Below are positions 42,072 to 52,031 of a stretch of DNA of 64,000 nucleotides, piece by piece. A program made the position numbers and the translations under genes. Numbering within the stretch: position 1 is the stretch's first letter; every line of letters begins with the position of its first letter. The notes beneath the pieces are model-generated. The model was not told the DNA's origin. It saw only the letters and a program-made list of their open reading frames with translations, and made no database searches. Source of the stretch: Acidianus infernus (GTDB lineage: Archaea; Thermoproteota; Thermoprotei_A; Sulfolobales; Sulfolobaceae); assembly GCF_009729545.1 (NCBI RefSeq), contig NZ_WFIY01000004.1:346001-410000 (forward strand), read 5' to 3'.

Positions 42072-43517
42072 ATGCAAATTCCTAAAGAAAAATGGAAGAA
42101 TAATTTCAGTGAATGGTTTGATAATGTAATTTTTCAAGCAGAAATATATGATTATGGAAGGTACCCAATAAAAGGAATGGGCGTATGGATGCCTTATGGC
42201 TTTAAGATAAGACAGAATGTTATTAATATTATAAGGAAGTTTTTGGATGAGACCGGACATGAGGAAGTCCTATTCCCATTGTTAATTCCAGAATATTTAC
42301 TCAGAAAAGAAAGTGAGCATATTAAAGGTTTTGAAGGTGAAGTTTACTGGGTTACTAAAGGCGGAGAAGAAGATTTGGATATTAGACTAGCTTTGAGACC
42401 AACTTCAGAGGTTGCAATAACTTATATGGAATCATTGTGGATAAAGAGCTATAAAGAATTACCAAAGAAATATTATCAGATAGTAAGCATTTTTAGATAC
42501 GAAACTAAGGCTACGAGGCCAATGATAAGGCTAAGGGAAGTTACGACTTTTAAAGAAGCCCATACGCTACATGTTAGCTATGAAGATGCAGAAAGACAAG
42601 TTAAAGAGGCAATAGAAATTTATAAGAAAATATTCGATACGCTTGGAATACCTTATATTCTTTCAGAAAGACCAGAGTGGGATAGATTTGCTGGAGCAGA
42701 ACACACTTACGCTTTTGATACGTTAATGCCAGATGGTAGAGCATTACAAATAGGTACTGTTCATCATTTAGGACAACATTTTACTAAAGCTTTAGATTAT
42801 AAAATACAAAAAGCTGACGGCTCTCTAGATTATCCTTACCAGACAAGTTATGGAATTTCAGATAGAGTAATAGCAGTATCTATAGCAGTAAACGGTGATG
42901 ATCATGGACCAGTACTTAATCCAATAATAGCCCCAATTAAAGTTGTTATAATTCCAATACCTGCAAAGACAGATGAAGATAATAAAAAAGTAGAGAATTA
43001 TTGTAAGGAAATTCAAGAAAAACTATCTTTAGCAGGAATTTCTACCGTTATTGATTCAGATAAAGAGAAGACACCTGGAGAAAAGTTCTACTACTGGGAA
43101 ATGAAAGGCGTTCCTTTAAGGATAGAGATTGGATTAAGAGAAGTAAATAATGAGACTGTTACCATAAAGAGGAGAGATACTTTAGAGGCTAAAATTATAA
43201 AGAAGGATGAGTTAATAAAAACTGTTAACGAGCTTCTTTCTTCTCTCTCAGAAGATCTGAAAAAGAAAGCTTGGGATTTCTTTAATTCCAGAATTTTCTA
43301 TACTAATGATGTCAACGAGGCTAAAAAAATACTTGAAAACAGAGGAGGGATAATAGAAGTTCCATGGTGCGGCGATAATTCGTGCGGGTTAAAGATAGAA
43401 GAAGAGCTTAATGCTAGAGTGTTAGGATATCCTATAGATGCTAAAAAGACTAGTGATCCTTGTATTATATGCAAAAAACCTTCAACTAATGTTTTAAGAG
43501 TAGCAAAAACTTATTAG
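42072..43517 (+). CDS. proS: Prolyl-tRNA synthetase (archaeal/eukaryal type)
   Basis: Class II synthetase, 481 aa, without the bacterial editing insert. Class II motif 2 is visible as VSIFRYETKATRPMIRLREV followed by TFKEAHTLH, and motif 3 near GDDHGPVL. The C-terminal zinc-type domain shows WCGDNSCG and DPCIICKKPS. It stands between the ATP synthase operon and S26e, with AT-rich sequence but no overlap at either end. Confidence 0.95.
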   Translation: MQIPKEKWKNNFSEWFDNVIFQAEIYDYGRYPIKGMGVWMPYGFKIRQNVINIIRKFLDETGHEEVLFPLLIPEYLLRKESEHIKGFEGEVYWVTKGGEEDLDIRLALRPTSEVAITYMESLWIKSYKELPKKYYQIVSIFRYETKATRPMIRLREVTTFKEAHTLHVSYEDAERQVKEAIEIYKKIFDTLGIPYILSERPEWDRFAGAEHTYAFDTLMPDGRALQIGTVHHLGQHFTKALDYKIQKADGSLDYPYQTSYGISDRVIAVSIAVNGDDHGPVLNPIIAPIKVVIIPIPAKTDEDNKKVENYCKEIQEKLSLAGISTVIDSDKEKTPGEKFYYWEMKGVPLRIEIGLREVNNETVTIKRRDTLEAKIIKKDELIKTVNELLSSLSEDLKKKAWDFFNSRIFYTNDVNEAKKILENRGGIIEVPWCGDNSCGLKIEEELNARVLGYPIDAKKTSDPCIICKKPSTNVLRVAKTY

Positions 43518-43539
43518 ATATTAGATAGCCATTTTAATT

Positions 43540-43544
43540 GGGTG
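43540..43544 (+). promoter_or_regulatory. Ribosome-binding site deciding the S26e start
   Basis: GGGTG lies five bases before the TTG at 43550 and overlaps the alternative in-frame TTG at 43538. It therefore selects 43550 (MPKKREN). Confidence 0.55.
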
Positions 43545-43549
43545 CTAAT

Positions 43550-43840
43550 TTGCCAAAGAAGAGAGAGAATAGAGGTAGAAGAAAAGGCGATAAAGGCCAC
43601 GTTGGCTACGTAACATGTGATAACTGTGGAGCGAGAGTACCAGAGGATAAGGCTATATGTGTTACTAGAATGTATAGCCCAGTTGATGCTGCATTAGCTA
43701 GCGAACTGGAGAAAAAAGGTGCTATAATTCCAAAATATCCAGTAAGGAAATGCTACTGTATTAACTGTGCAATACACTTTGGAATAGTTAAGATAAGGGC
43801 AGAGGAAGAAAGGAAAACAAAGCCTACTACTTACTTCTAA
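43550..43840 (+). CDS. rps26e: 30S ribosomal protein S26e
   Basis: A 96-aa ribosomal protein found in crenarchaea and eukaryotes. It begins with the conserved MPKKRENRGRRKG when the TTG at 43550 is used. Zinc-binding cysteines are CDNC and CYCINC. In eukaryotes this protein lies at the mRNA exit channel. A short T-run follows the stop. Confidence 0.93.
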   Translation: MPKKRENRGRRKGDKGHVGYVTCDNCGARVPEDKAICVTRMYSPVDAALASELEKKGAIIPKYPVRKCYCINCAIHFGIVKIRAEEERKTKPTTYF

Positions 43841-43877
43841 ATAAAAGTTTTTAACTATATTCACTATCCTCTTTTTT

Positions 43878-44884
<1,007 letters not shown>

Positions 44885-44888
<4 letters not shown>

Positions 44889-45484
44889 AAATAGGAGTTT
44901 TAGCATACCAAGGTAGTTTCGAGGAGCATGCACTCCAAACTAAGCGGGCATTGGACAAGTTAAAAATAGATGGTGAAGTTATTGCAGTTAAGCGAGTTAA
45001 CGATCTTGATGTTGATGGAGTTATTATTCCTGGAGGAGAAAGTACTACTATAGGTATTGTAGCCCAAAGGATGGGACTTTTAGAGCCATTAAAGGAAAAA
45101 ATTATGGAAGGATTACCTGTTTTAGGCACATGTGCTGGTGCAATAATGTTAGCCAAAGATGTTAGTGATGCCAAGGTTGGTAAAAAATCTCAGCCATTAA
45201 TTGGCGTAATGGACATCTCTGTGATAAGAAATTATTATGGTAGGCAAAGGGAGAGTTTTGAGGCTAATGTAGATTTAAGGAGTATTGGAGGAGGAATAGA
45301 GAAAGTAGTATTCATAAGAGCTCCAGCAATAGTTAAGGTTTTTGGTAATGCTAAATCTTTATCCCAGTTTAAGGATGTTCATGTTATGGTGCAGGAAAAC
45401 AACTTATTAGCAACTACCTTCCACCCTGAGCTATCAGGAACTACGATTGTCCATGAATACTTCATTTCAATGATTAAGAAATAG
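44885..45484 (+). CDS. pdxT: Pyridoxal 5'-phosphate synthase glutaminase PdxT
   Basis: A class I glutaminase (199 aa) that feeds ammonia to PdxS. Visible are GGESTTIG (oxyanion region), the nucleophile cysteine in LGTCAGAIML, and the His-x-Glu of the triad in TFHPELSG. It overlaps pdxS by four bases. A T-run follows its stop. Confidence 0.95.
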
Positions 45485-45490
45485 TTTTTT
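45485..45490 (+). terminator. T-run after pdxT
   Basis: Six T directly after the pdxT stop, followed by ATTTTAC. The same stretch may act as the TATA region of the next gene. Confidence 0.35.
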
Positions 45491-45499
45491 ATTTTACAT

Positions 45500-47059
45500 T
45501 TGAAACTATTTTACGTAGTGGGGAACATAGTATTGAGTGAATTATTAGTCGACAAGTCTGCCTTATTGTTGGGACTTTCTAAATATATTGAGAAGGGCCT
45601 AATTAATGGTAATATCCTTATTCATAGAGCATTATTATCTGAGTTAGAAAAAGAGACTAGAGATGGGTTAATTTCTGGGGAAATAGCATTAGATGAAATA
45701 GAAAAAATTAGAAAATTATCAGAGAGATACCTCTTCTCGGTAGAAATAGTTGGAGAGCCAAGCTCAAATGTAGATAATGCGCTAAGAGAATACTGTTCAC
45801 AAAGAGATTGTAGCATAGTTACTGCTGATGAAATTCAAAAGCAAATATGCTCATATTTAGGCATTAAAGTAGTTTATCTACAACCTTTTGAAGGATCTTT
45901 AAGCATAGAAAAATTTTTCGATGAGAATACTATGAGCGTACACTTGAAAGAAGATACTATACCTAAGGCTAAAAAAGGAAAGCCAGGAAATTGGCAATTT
46001 GTAAACTTATCTAATACGCCTATGTCTGCAGACGAAATTAAAAGTTTAGTTGGTGAGCTTATTAATGAAATAAAGTATGTTAAAAACTCTTTTATAGAAA
46101 TAGAAAGAAAAGGTTCAACCATTGTTCAGCTCGGCAATTATAGGATAGTAATTACTAGACCTCCGTTAAGTGATGGTTGGGAAGTTACTATTACTAGACC
46201 AGTTACTAAAAAGAGCCTTGAAGACTACAATTTACCAGAAAAGCTAATTGAAAGATTAAAGGAGAGAGCAGAAGGAATCCTTATAGCAGGTTCTCCAGGC
46301 ATGGGTAAAACAACTTTTGCACAAGCGCTTGCGGAATATTACATGAAACTAGGTAAAGTAGTTAAAACTATAGAGTCACCAAGGGATATGCATTTACCTC
46401 CAGATATAACACAGTACTCAAAGAACTATGCGGAAATAGGAGAACTTCACGATATTCTATTATTAAGCAGACCAGATTATACAGTTTACGATGAAATGAG
46501 GAATGACGATGATTTTAGACTTTACATTGATTTAAGATTAGCAGGAATAGGAATGATAGGTGTGGTTCACGCTACTACTCCTATAGACGCTATACATAGG
46601 TTTCTTAATAGAGTTGACTTGGGAACTATTCCAGGAATTTTAGATACTGTAATTTTCATAAGTGAAGGAACAGTAAAGAAAGTTTATAGTTTAGACATGA
46701 CAGTTAAAGTTCCACTAGGATTGAGAGAGGCAGATTTAGCAAGGCCGGTAGTTGAAATTAAGGACTTCTTAACAGATCAAGTAGAGTATGAAATTTACGT
46801 ATTTGGAGAGCAAACAATGATTGTCCCTGTCTCAAAGACTAAGGGAGGTAATAGTGTTGAAAATAAGATTGCTAAGACCGTAATGGACAGTATACCTGGA
46901 GCTGAGGTAAAGTACGAAAATGGGGAATATGTGATAACAATTCCTAAAACAGAAATTGGCAAATTTAATAGAAGGCTTAACTCTAAGCTAAGGAAATTGG
47001 AAAAGAAACATGGAGTAAGGATAAGGATAAGATTAGGAGACTCAGATGAAGAAGTCTAA
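45500..47059 (+). CDS. pina: PINA: PIN-domain ATPase with KH domain
   Basis: A 519-aa hexameric ATPase matching PINA of Sulfolobus islandicus, described as a Holliday-junction migration factor that works with Hjc and Hjm. Order of domains: PIN domain (about 1-125; LLVDKSALL and CSIVTADEIQKQ give the acidic residues), a linker, a VirB11-like ATPase with Walker A AGSPGMGKTTF near residue 265 and TVYDEMRNDDDFRLYIDLRL, then a C-terminal KH-like region. The start is uncertain: TTG 45500, GTG 45518 or TTG 45533. The 3' end overlaps hjc, its known partner, by 18 bases tail to tail. Confidence 0.9.
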   Translation: MKLFYVVGNIVLSELLVDKSALLLGLSKYIEKGLINGNILIHRALLSELEKETRDGLISGEIALDEIEKIRKLSERYLFSVEIVGEPSSNVDNALREYCSQRDCSIVTADEIQKQICSYLGIKVVYLQPFEGSLSIEKFFDENTMSVHLKEDTIPKAKKGKPGNWQFVNLSNTPMSADEIKSLVGELINEIKYVKNSFIEIERKGSTIVQLGNYRIVITRPPLSDGWEVTITRPVTKKSLEDYNLPEKLIERLKERAEGILIAGSPGMGKTTFAQALAEYYMKLGKVVKTIESPRDMHLPPDITQYSKNYAEIGELHDILLLSRPDYTVYDEMRNDDDFRLYIDLRLAGIGMIGVVHATTPIDAIHRFLNRVDLGTIPGILDTVIFISEGTVKKVYSLDMTVKVPLGLREADLARPVVEIKDFLTDQVEYEIYVFGEQTMIVPVSKTKGGNSVENKIAKTVMDSIPGAEVKYENGEYVITIPKTEIGKFNRRLNSKLRKLEKKHGVRIRIRLGDSDEEV

Positions 47060-47476
47060 AGTTTTACTAAACTTAGCCTCAACTGCTCTTACTAAATCTT
47101 CAAGATTAAGCCCTTCTTCAATCACTTCTTCATCAGCTACATAATTTCCGCTTTCTGTTATTCTAAGTTTACTAAATGGTATAAATTTGAGGAATTTGGG
47201 AAACTTTACTGCTAGGAAAAGTTCTCCTCCACTCTTTTTTGCAAAATTAATTATTCCTTCTGCTTGGCTTCTCGGAACGTAAACCTTATTCTTTTCTTTT
47301 CTACTCTTAACTTCAATTAATAGAATTACGCCATTCTTCATTGCTATAATATCCGGTATTGGATCTTTTCTTTTACTTCCACTTGCCGGTGCTCTAACTA
47401 CTGCAAATCCTTTATCTCTAAGAGAAGAGAGTATATAATGTTCTACACTAGTTCCTTTCCTTTTCCTTTCGTTCAC
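47042..47476 (-). CDS. hjc: Holliday junction resolvase Hjc
   Basis: A 144-aa nuclease that cuts four-way DNA junctions. The conserved start RKGTSVEHYILSSLRDKGF, the loop RAPASGSKRKDPIPDIIA (catalytic Asp), and IEVKSRK (catalytic Glu-x-Lys) are all visible. It faces PINA and overlaps it. The ilvC gene lies 17 bases further along. Confidence 0.95.
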   Translation of the reverse strand: MNERKRKGTSVEHYILSSLRDKGFAVVRAPASGSKRKDPIPDIIAMKNGVILLIEVKSRKEKNKVYVPRSQAEGIINFAKKSGGELFLAVKFPKFLKFIPFSKLRITESGNYVADEEVIEEGLNLEDLVRAVEAKFSKTLDFFI

Positions 47477-47493
47477 AAGAATAATTAAAAAAT

Positions 47494-48501
47494 CTAAGAT
47501 TTAGGCTTTCCTCTCTCAATAATTTCCTTTAATCTTCTTCTAGTTTGCTCTTCTAAACTATTCTCTATTTCTTCCAAGCCTTCCTTTATTGTAGGACTTC
47601 CTCTGTTATATTCCTCTATCCATTCCTCAGCAAATTTACCAGACCTTATCTTTTCTGCAGCTTCTAGCATTCTTTTTCTGACTTCATCATTTATTACAAA
47701 CTTGCCGACGGTTAATCCTCCGTATTTTGCTGTATCAGAAACTGCCTTAAGCATTCCTGTGAAGCCTTTCTCATAAATTATGTCTACTATCATCTTCATT
47801 TCATTGATTGTCTCAAAGTAAGCTACTTCTGGTTGATAACCTAATTCGACTAACGTTCTGAAAGCTGACCTCATTAATTCCATTACTCCGCCTACTAGTG
47901 TAGTTTGTTCTCCGAATAAATCAGTTTCAGTTTCTTCCTTAAATGTGGTCTCTATTACTCCAGCTCTTGTAGCGCCTATACCTTTTGCAATTGCTAAAGC
48001 CTTTTCCATTGCCTTTCCAGACGGATTTTGCTGAACTGCCACTAATGCTGGAACTCCTCCTCCTTTAGTGTAAAAGTCTCTTACTGTTGCTCCTGGCCCT
48101 TTAGGCGCTACCATATAAACGTCGCTGGTACTAGGAGGATCAATTAGCTTATAATGTATATTAAAACCGTGGGCAAACACTAAATCTGCTCCTTCCTTCA
48201 TATTTGGTTGTACTTTTTCTCTATATACGTACCTCTGAACCATATCAGGAATTAGAAATATTATAATATCAGCCTGCTTTACCGCATCTTCTGTATGTAC
48301 TGGCTGAAAACCGTCTTGGACTGCTTGTTTCCACGAATTACCTTCTCTTTCTAAGCCTACTATAACGTTTAGTCCCGAATCCCTTAAGTTTAATGCCCAT
48401 GCCCTTCCTTGGTTGCCGTAACCTAATACTGCAATTTTTTTATCTTTTATAGGATCTAAACTTGCATCTTGGTCTGTATATATTTTAGCCAACTTTTTCA
48501 C
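47494..48501 (-). CDS. ilvC: Ketol-acid reductoisomerase
   Basis: IlvC (335 aa, class I) isomerises and reduces acetolactate in valine/isoleucine synthesis. The NAD(P)H loop is VLGYGNQGRAWALNLRDSG; metal-binding acidic residues lie in LFGEQTTLVGGV and the C-terminal FETINEMKMIVDIIYEKG. It overlaps the ACT-domain gene upstream by 17 bases and ends the ilvB-N-C operon. Confidence 0.96.
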   Translation of the reverse strand: MKKLAKIYTDQDASLDPIKDKKIAVLGYGNQGRAWALNLRDSGLNVIVGLEREGNSWKQAVQDGFQPVHTEDAVKQADIIIFLIPDMVQRYVYREKVQPNMKEGADLVFAHGFNIHYKLIDPPSTSDVYMVAPKGPGATVRDFYTKGGGVPALVAVQQNPSGKAMEKALAIAKGIGATRAGVIETTFKEETETDLFGEQTTLVGGVMELMRSAFRTLVELGYQPEVAYFETINEMKMIVDIIYEKGFTGMLKAVSDTAKYGGLTVGKFVINDEVRKRMLEAAEKIRSGKFAEEWIEEYNRGSPTIKEGLEEIENSLEEQTRRRLKEIIERGKPKS

Positions 48502-48814
48502 CCCAACTATAGGTTGTTACTTTTGTATATGACGGGATAAAAAACGAATTGCTTTGGCAAGGAACTAATTTACCGTCTTCTAGAACCTCAACTTTTTCTA
48601 CGTCTACAGTTTTACTTAAGTTGAGTATTGCCAAGTGGGTATTCTTAGTTTCTCTAACTAGGAGATAAACCTCGTATAAGCCGTCATCGCTTATTCTCCT
48701 TGCTGTGACCCAATCTATGTCTACCCATAGTTTTCTAAATGTACTAATTACTCTCTCTAGGAAGCCTGGGTCTCTATAATAACCAGTTACTTTAACTATT
48801 CTTCCTTGGGTCAC
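48485..48814 (-). CDS. ilvN: Acetolactate synthase small subunit-like ACT protein
   Basis: A 109-aa protein with one ACT domain (about residues 5-75; RIVKVTGYYRDPGFLERVIS, WVTARRISDDGLYEVYLLV). It lies between ilvB and ilvC, overlapping both, so it is most likely the regulatory subunit that senses branched-chain amino acids. It is shorter than bacterial IlvH (about 160 aa): the C-terminal domain is missing and only a ~30-residue tail is present. Confidence 0.82.
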   Translation of the reverse strand: MTQGRIVKVTGYYRDPGFLERVISTFRKLWVDIDWVTARRISDDGLYEVYLLVRETKNTHLAILNLSKTVDVEKVEVLEDGKLVPCQSNSFFIPSYTKVTTYSWGEKVG

Positions 48815-50510
48815 TTACTATCACCTGCTTTAATTTTCCTCCAGGGGGTAAAGTGGGTAAAGCTAATTCGTTTTTATCTATTGGTAATCTAATTACAGTT
48901 GGCAAATCTTCCCTTATTGCGGTTTTTATTGCTTTTTCTAGTTCCTCATAACTATCTGCATTAAAACCTAAAGCACCAAATGCCTCAGCATATTTAACGA
49001 AATCCGGCGATGGTCCATAATCTACTCCTACTATCCTTTTATTCTGGAATAAGTCTTGTACTTGTCTTACTAAACCTAGAGATCTATTATCGAATATAAC
49101 TGAAATCACTGGAATATGCTCATCAACGGCTGTAGCTAAATTATTTCCAGTCATCATAAAGGATCCATCGCCATCTAAATCTACTACTACTTTATCTGGT
49201 CTAGCAAGCTTTGCACCCATGGCTGCAGGTAATCCAAAACCCATTGTACCCATACCTGTTGAAGATAAGAAAGTCCTAGGTTCAAGAACTTCCCAAAATA
49301 CTTCTGCCCACATTTGATGTTGTCCCACTCCAGTTGTTACTATTGCATCCCTAGGAATCGCATTTCTTATTGTCTTCAACGCTTTCCACGGTTTTATTTT
49401 ACCCGGTTCGTCTTGATAGTAAAATTGTGCATAATACTCTTTCAATTCCTTAACTCTTTTCATCCATGCGGATCTATCTTTTTTCATTCCGACTTTAATT
49501 ACTGCGTTTAATAATTCCCTAGTTAGAATTTTTGCATCGCCATACATAGCTACATCTACTTTGAACGCTCTCTCTGCATCGGTCGGGTCTAAGTTTATCA
49601 TGATGAACTTCTTTTTAGTCTCTATCATCTCATCGTAAGAAGTAAATGTTCTATCACTTAATCTAGCCCCTATTATTAGCATTACGTCGGATTCTAACGC
49701 AGCAAGTGAGGCTTCCGCTCTTCCATAGTATCCCATGGGTCCAACATATAATGGATGATCGTGTGGAATCGCTGATTTTCCTGGTAAGGTTGAAATTATT
49801 GGACAAATTAGAGTTTCTGCCAAGTTTAATACTTCAGTAGTTGCATTGGACCAAGTTACTCCAGTACCAACTAGAATTATTGGTTTTTCTGCATTAACTA
49901 GTATTTCTGCTGCCTTCTTCAGTTTTTCTGGTTCTATAACAGTTCTGAACGGCTTATATCCTCTTACCATTGGTTTTTCTGGCCATTCTACTTCATCAAT
50001 TTTTTCTAATTGGACGTCTCTCGGAATATCTACAAGTACTGGGCCAGGTCTTCCCGTAGTGGCAATGTAAAATGCGTTCTTTATCCATATTGGAATTTCA
50101 CTTACAGTTTTTAATTGTACTACATACTTTGTTATATCTTTAAATATTCCTGGTTGGTCGGATTCCTGAAAAGCCATTTTTCCTATTGAAGATCTATTTA
50201 CTTGTCCCGTTATCGCTATTACTGGTGAGCTATCCCAATATGCAGTTATCATTCCAGTTACTAGGTTAGTTGCTCCAGGGCCGGATGTAGCAGTAACCAC
50301 ACCAGGAAAGCCAGAAACTCTTGCAAATCCGTCTGCGGCGTGAGTTGCTCCCTGTTCGTGTCTCATTAATACGTGTCTTATTTCCTGGTTTTGTATTTCA
50401 TAAAATAGTTCGTCATAAAACGGCATATTATATAATCCTGGTATGCCGAAGATTACTTTCACTCCTTCTCTCTTTAGCGCATCTACTAGAATTCTGGCGC
50501 CACTAGGCAA
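48792..50510 (-). CDS. ilvB: Acetolactate synthase large subunit
   Basis: A ThDP-dependent enzyme (572 aa) that forms acetolactate or acetohydroxybutyrate. The catalytic glutamate is in LMRHEQGATHAADGF and the ThDP/Mg motif runs from GDGSFMMTG to VIFDN. The start is TTG at 50510, set by GAGGTGA six bases upstream. It overlaps ilvN by 23 bases. Confidence 0.95.
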   Translation of the reverse strand: MPSGARILVDALKREGVKVIFGIPGLYNMPFYDELFYEIQNQEIRHVLMRHEQGATHAADGFARVSGFPGVVTATSGPGATNLVTGMITAYWDSSPVIAITGQVNRSSIGKMAFQESDQPGIFKDITKYVVQLKTVSEIPIWIKNAFYIATTGRPGPVLVDIPRDVQLEKIDEVEWPEKPMVRGYKPFRTVIEPEKLKKAAEILVNAEKPIILVGTGVTWSNATTEVLNLAETLICPIISTLPGKSAIPHDHPLYVGPMGYYGRAEASLAALESDVMLIIGARLSDRTFTSYDEMIETKKKFIMINLDPTDAERAFKVDVAMYGDAKILTRELLNAVIKVGMKKDRSAWMKRVKELKEYYAQFYYQDEPGKIKPWKALKTIRNAIPRDAIVTTGVGQHQMWAEVFWEVLEPRTFLSSTGMGTMGFGLPAAMGAKLARPDKVVVDLDGDGSFMMTGNNLATAVDEHIPVISVIFDNRSLGLVRQVQDLFQNKRIVGVDYGPSPDFVKYAEAFGALGFNADSYEELEKAIKTAIREDLPTVIRLPIDKNELALPTLPPGGKLKQVIVSDPRKNS

Positions 50511-50516
50511 CGTTCT

Positions 50517-50523
50517 TCACCTC
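50517..50523 (-). promoter_or_regulatory. Ribosome-binding site of ilvB
   Basis: GAGGTGA on the minus strand, six bases before the TTG at 50510. Its presence means the ilv transcript has a leader, and a TATA-like CTAAAATATTTTC lies near 50554-50570. Confidence 0.5.
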
Positions 50524-50689
50524 TGTTACTATTTTTAGAAGAAGCAATTGGTTGACTTGAAAATATTTTAGAGAACTTATTGGATTTGGAGGGTATGATC
50601 ACCTATCATCTTTTCCACGGCTTAGCAAATATACCGTTAAATTTTTAAGCTTTATCTTTTCTCTTTAAAAACTCTTATGATAATTTTTT

Positions 50690-50705
50690 AACTTTTTAAA
50701 AAGTT
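50690..50705. repeat. Perfect 16-bp palindrome between HAD gene and ilvB
   Basis: AACTTTTTAAAAAGTT is fully self-complementary. It lies about 180 bases upstream of ilvB and 26 bases after the HAD gene stop. It may be part of a terminator or an operator; AT-rich composition makes chance occurrence possible. Confidence 0.35.
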
Positions 50706-50730
50706 ATGTATCCATAGGTTTAAAAATAGT

Positions 50731-51216
50731 TTAATCTAACATGTGAAGAATTTCACTATGGCATTTTATATCTTTCCACATTTCAACACATTTAATATTT
50801 CCTAAATATAACCATACATTTCCAAAGTGAGATCTTCTATCGTCAATAAACATTGTCTCCTCTGGTTTTATTTTAATCCCCTTATTTCTCAGTTCACTAA
50901 GAATCTCATTTATCATGATAAACTTGTAAGGAAAGTCTCTGGACACAATAACATCAAAATATTTATATAAATCTAGAATTTGTAAAATTTTTTGTGTTTT
51001 ATCTGGGTAATTCCAGGTTGCTAAACCCAGTATTATTCCTTTCTTCTTCAGTTCTTCTAAAGTTTCTCTAACATCTGGAAAAACTTTTAGCTTTCTGCCT
51101 TTAGCGTCTTCAATTTCATTTTTATTAATAATTTTTATTGGATCCTCAAATTCTGAAATATTATAGTGATCCCAAAGAGTTTTGTCTGCATCAAATATTA
51201 CTACTTTTATTTTCAT
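50731..51216 (-). CDS. HAD-superfamily phosphatase (MDP-1-like)
   Basis: A 161-aa HAD hydrolase. Motif I is VVIFDADKTLWDHY, with the two nucleophile-region aspartates and the TLW of the magnesium-dependent phosphatase-1 group. Motif II is GLATWN, and the last motif is MFIDDRRSHFGNV. Substrate unknown. I prefer the ATG at 51216 (MKIKVVIF) over the ATG three bases earlier. It overlaps the GTPase gene upstream by about 26 bases. Confidence 0.82.
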   Translation of the reverse strand: MKIKVVIFDADKTLWDHYNISEFEDPIKIINKNEIEDAKGRKLKVFPDVRETLEELKKKGIILGLATWNYPDKTQKILQILDLYKYFDVIVSRDFPYKFIMINEILSELRNKGIKIKPEETMFIDDRRSHFGNVWLYLGNIKCVEMWKDIKCHSEILHMLD

Positions 51217-51997
51217 CATTAGACTCTGATGGTGGGAGGGTAAAATAAATTATCTTTCCTTCGTGGTAGTCTCTAATTAATTGCCTTGCTGCTTCTTCAA
51301 TAAGAGGCTCTTTATCTTTTTTATAAAACCAGCCTCTCTTAATTGCAATCTTCTGAAGCAAATCCAATCCATCGGAATAATCAAGTTTATAAGCAGACTT
51401 CAACGCATTTTTATCAAACTTTTCAATTCTATCTATAAGTAATAATGCTACCTTTACTGGATCTTCTATTTTCTCAACAGCTTGTCCCCTTATAGCTTTT
51501 TCTAGTGGGCTTCCGTCTGGAGGAATGATTCCGGGCGTATCCCAAGCGTAAATTTTTGAATCTACCTTGAATTTTTGTATAGTTTTTGTATAGCCATAAG
51601 CCATTGGGTGGGCAGACGTAGAAGCGGAATGCCTTCCTTTTAAGGCATTTATTATAGAGGATTTCCCAGTCTTTGGATAGCCTACTAAGCAAATCGTTCC
51701 TTCGTTTCCTTTTAATACTTCCTTTATTGCATTACGTAAAATTTTAGTTCCTAAGTGCGAAGTTGCGGAAATGTAAACAGTTTTTATTCCATCTTCCTTC
51801 TCTATATATCTCTTCCATTTTTCAAGGACTTCCCTTGGCACTAGGTCTCCTTTGTTAATAACTATTAAAATTCCTTTACCTTCCTTCTTTACTATACTTT
51901 CTATCTTTTTAGATCTAGTAAGGTCTGGTTCCCTAGAGTCAACTATCTCTAGTACAGCATCTGATTTCTTTATAACCTTTAGCACATCTCCTAGCAT
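51191..51997 (-). CDS. Circularly permuted GTPase (YlqF/RbgA-like)
   Basis: A 268-aa GTPase with motif order G4-G1-G3: INKGDL near residue 47, then GYPKTGKSS near 105, then DTPG near 152. This permuted order defines the YlqF/YawG group, which assists ribosome assembly. The helical C-terminal region (about 180-268) is of the expected size. It starts the operon with the HAD phosphatase, and its ATG is 34 bases from the divergent unknown gene. Confidence 0.9.
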   Translation of the reverse strand: MLGDVLKVIKKSDAVLEIVDSREPDLTRSKKIESIVKKEGKGILIVINKGDLVPREVLEKWKRYIEKEDGIKTVYISATSHLGTKILRNAIKEVLKGNEGTICLVGYPKTGKSSIINALKGRHSASTSAHPMAYGYTKTIQKFKVDSKIYAWDTPGIIPPDGSPLEKAIRGQAVEKIEDPVKVALLLIDRIEKFDKNALKSAYKLDYSDGLDLLQKIAIKRGWFYKKDKEPLIEEAARQLIRDYHEGKIIYFTLPPSESNDENKSSNI

Positions 51998-52031
51998 TCA
52001 TTTTATTTTCTTTTTTCCTCATTATATATTC

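Noticed and set aside
50590..50640. A second C/D box sRNA (ATGATC and GATGATA sequences).
   Set aside because: No CTGA D boxes at suitable spacing and the C-like boxes deviate from RUGAUGA.
51852..52031. A 60-residue extension of the unknown gene at 52032.
   Set aside because: It is entirely antisense to the start of the permuted GTPase gene and shows the low-complexity F/S/I pattern of a shadow frame.
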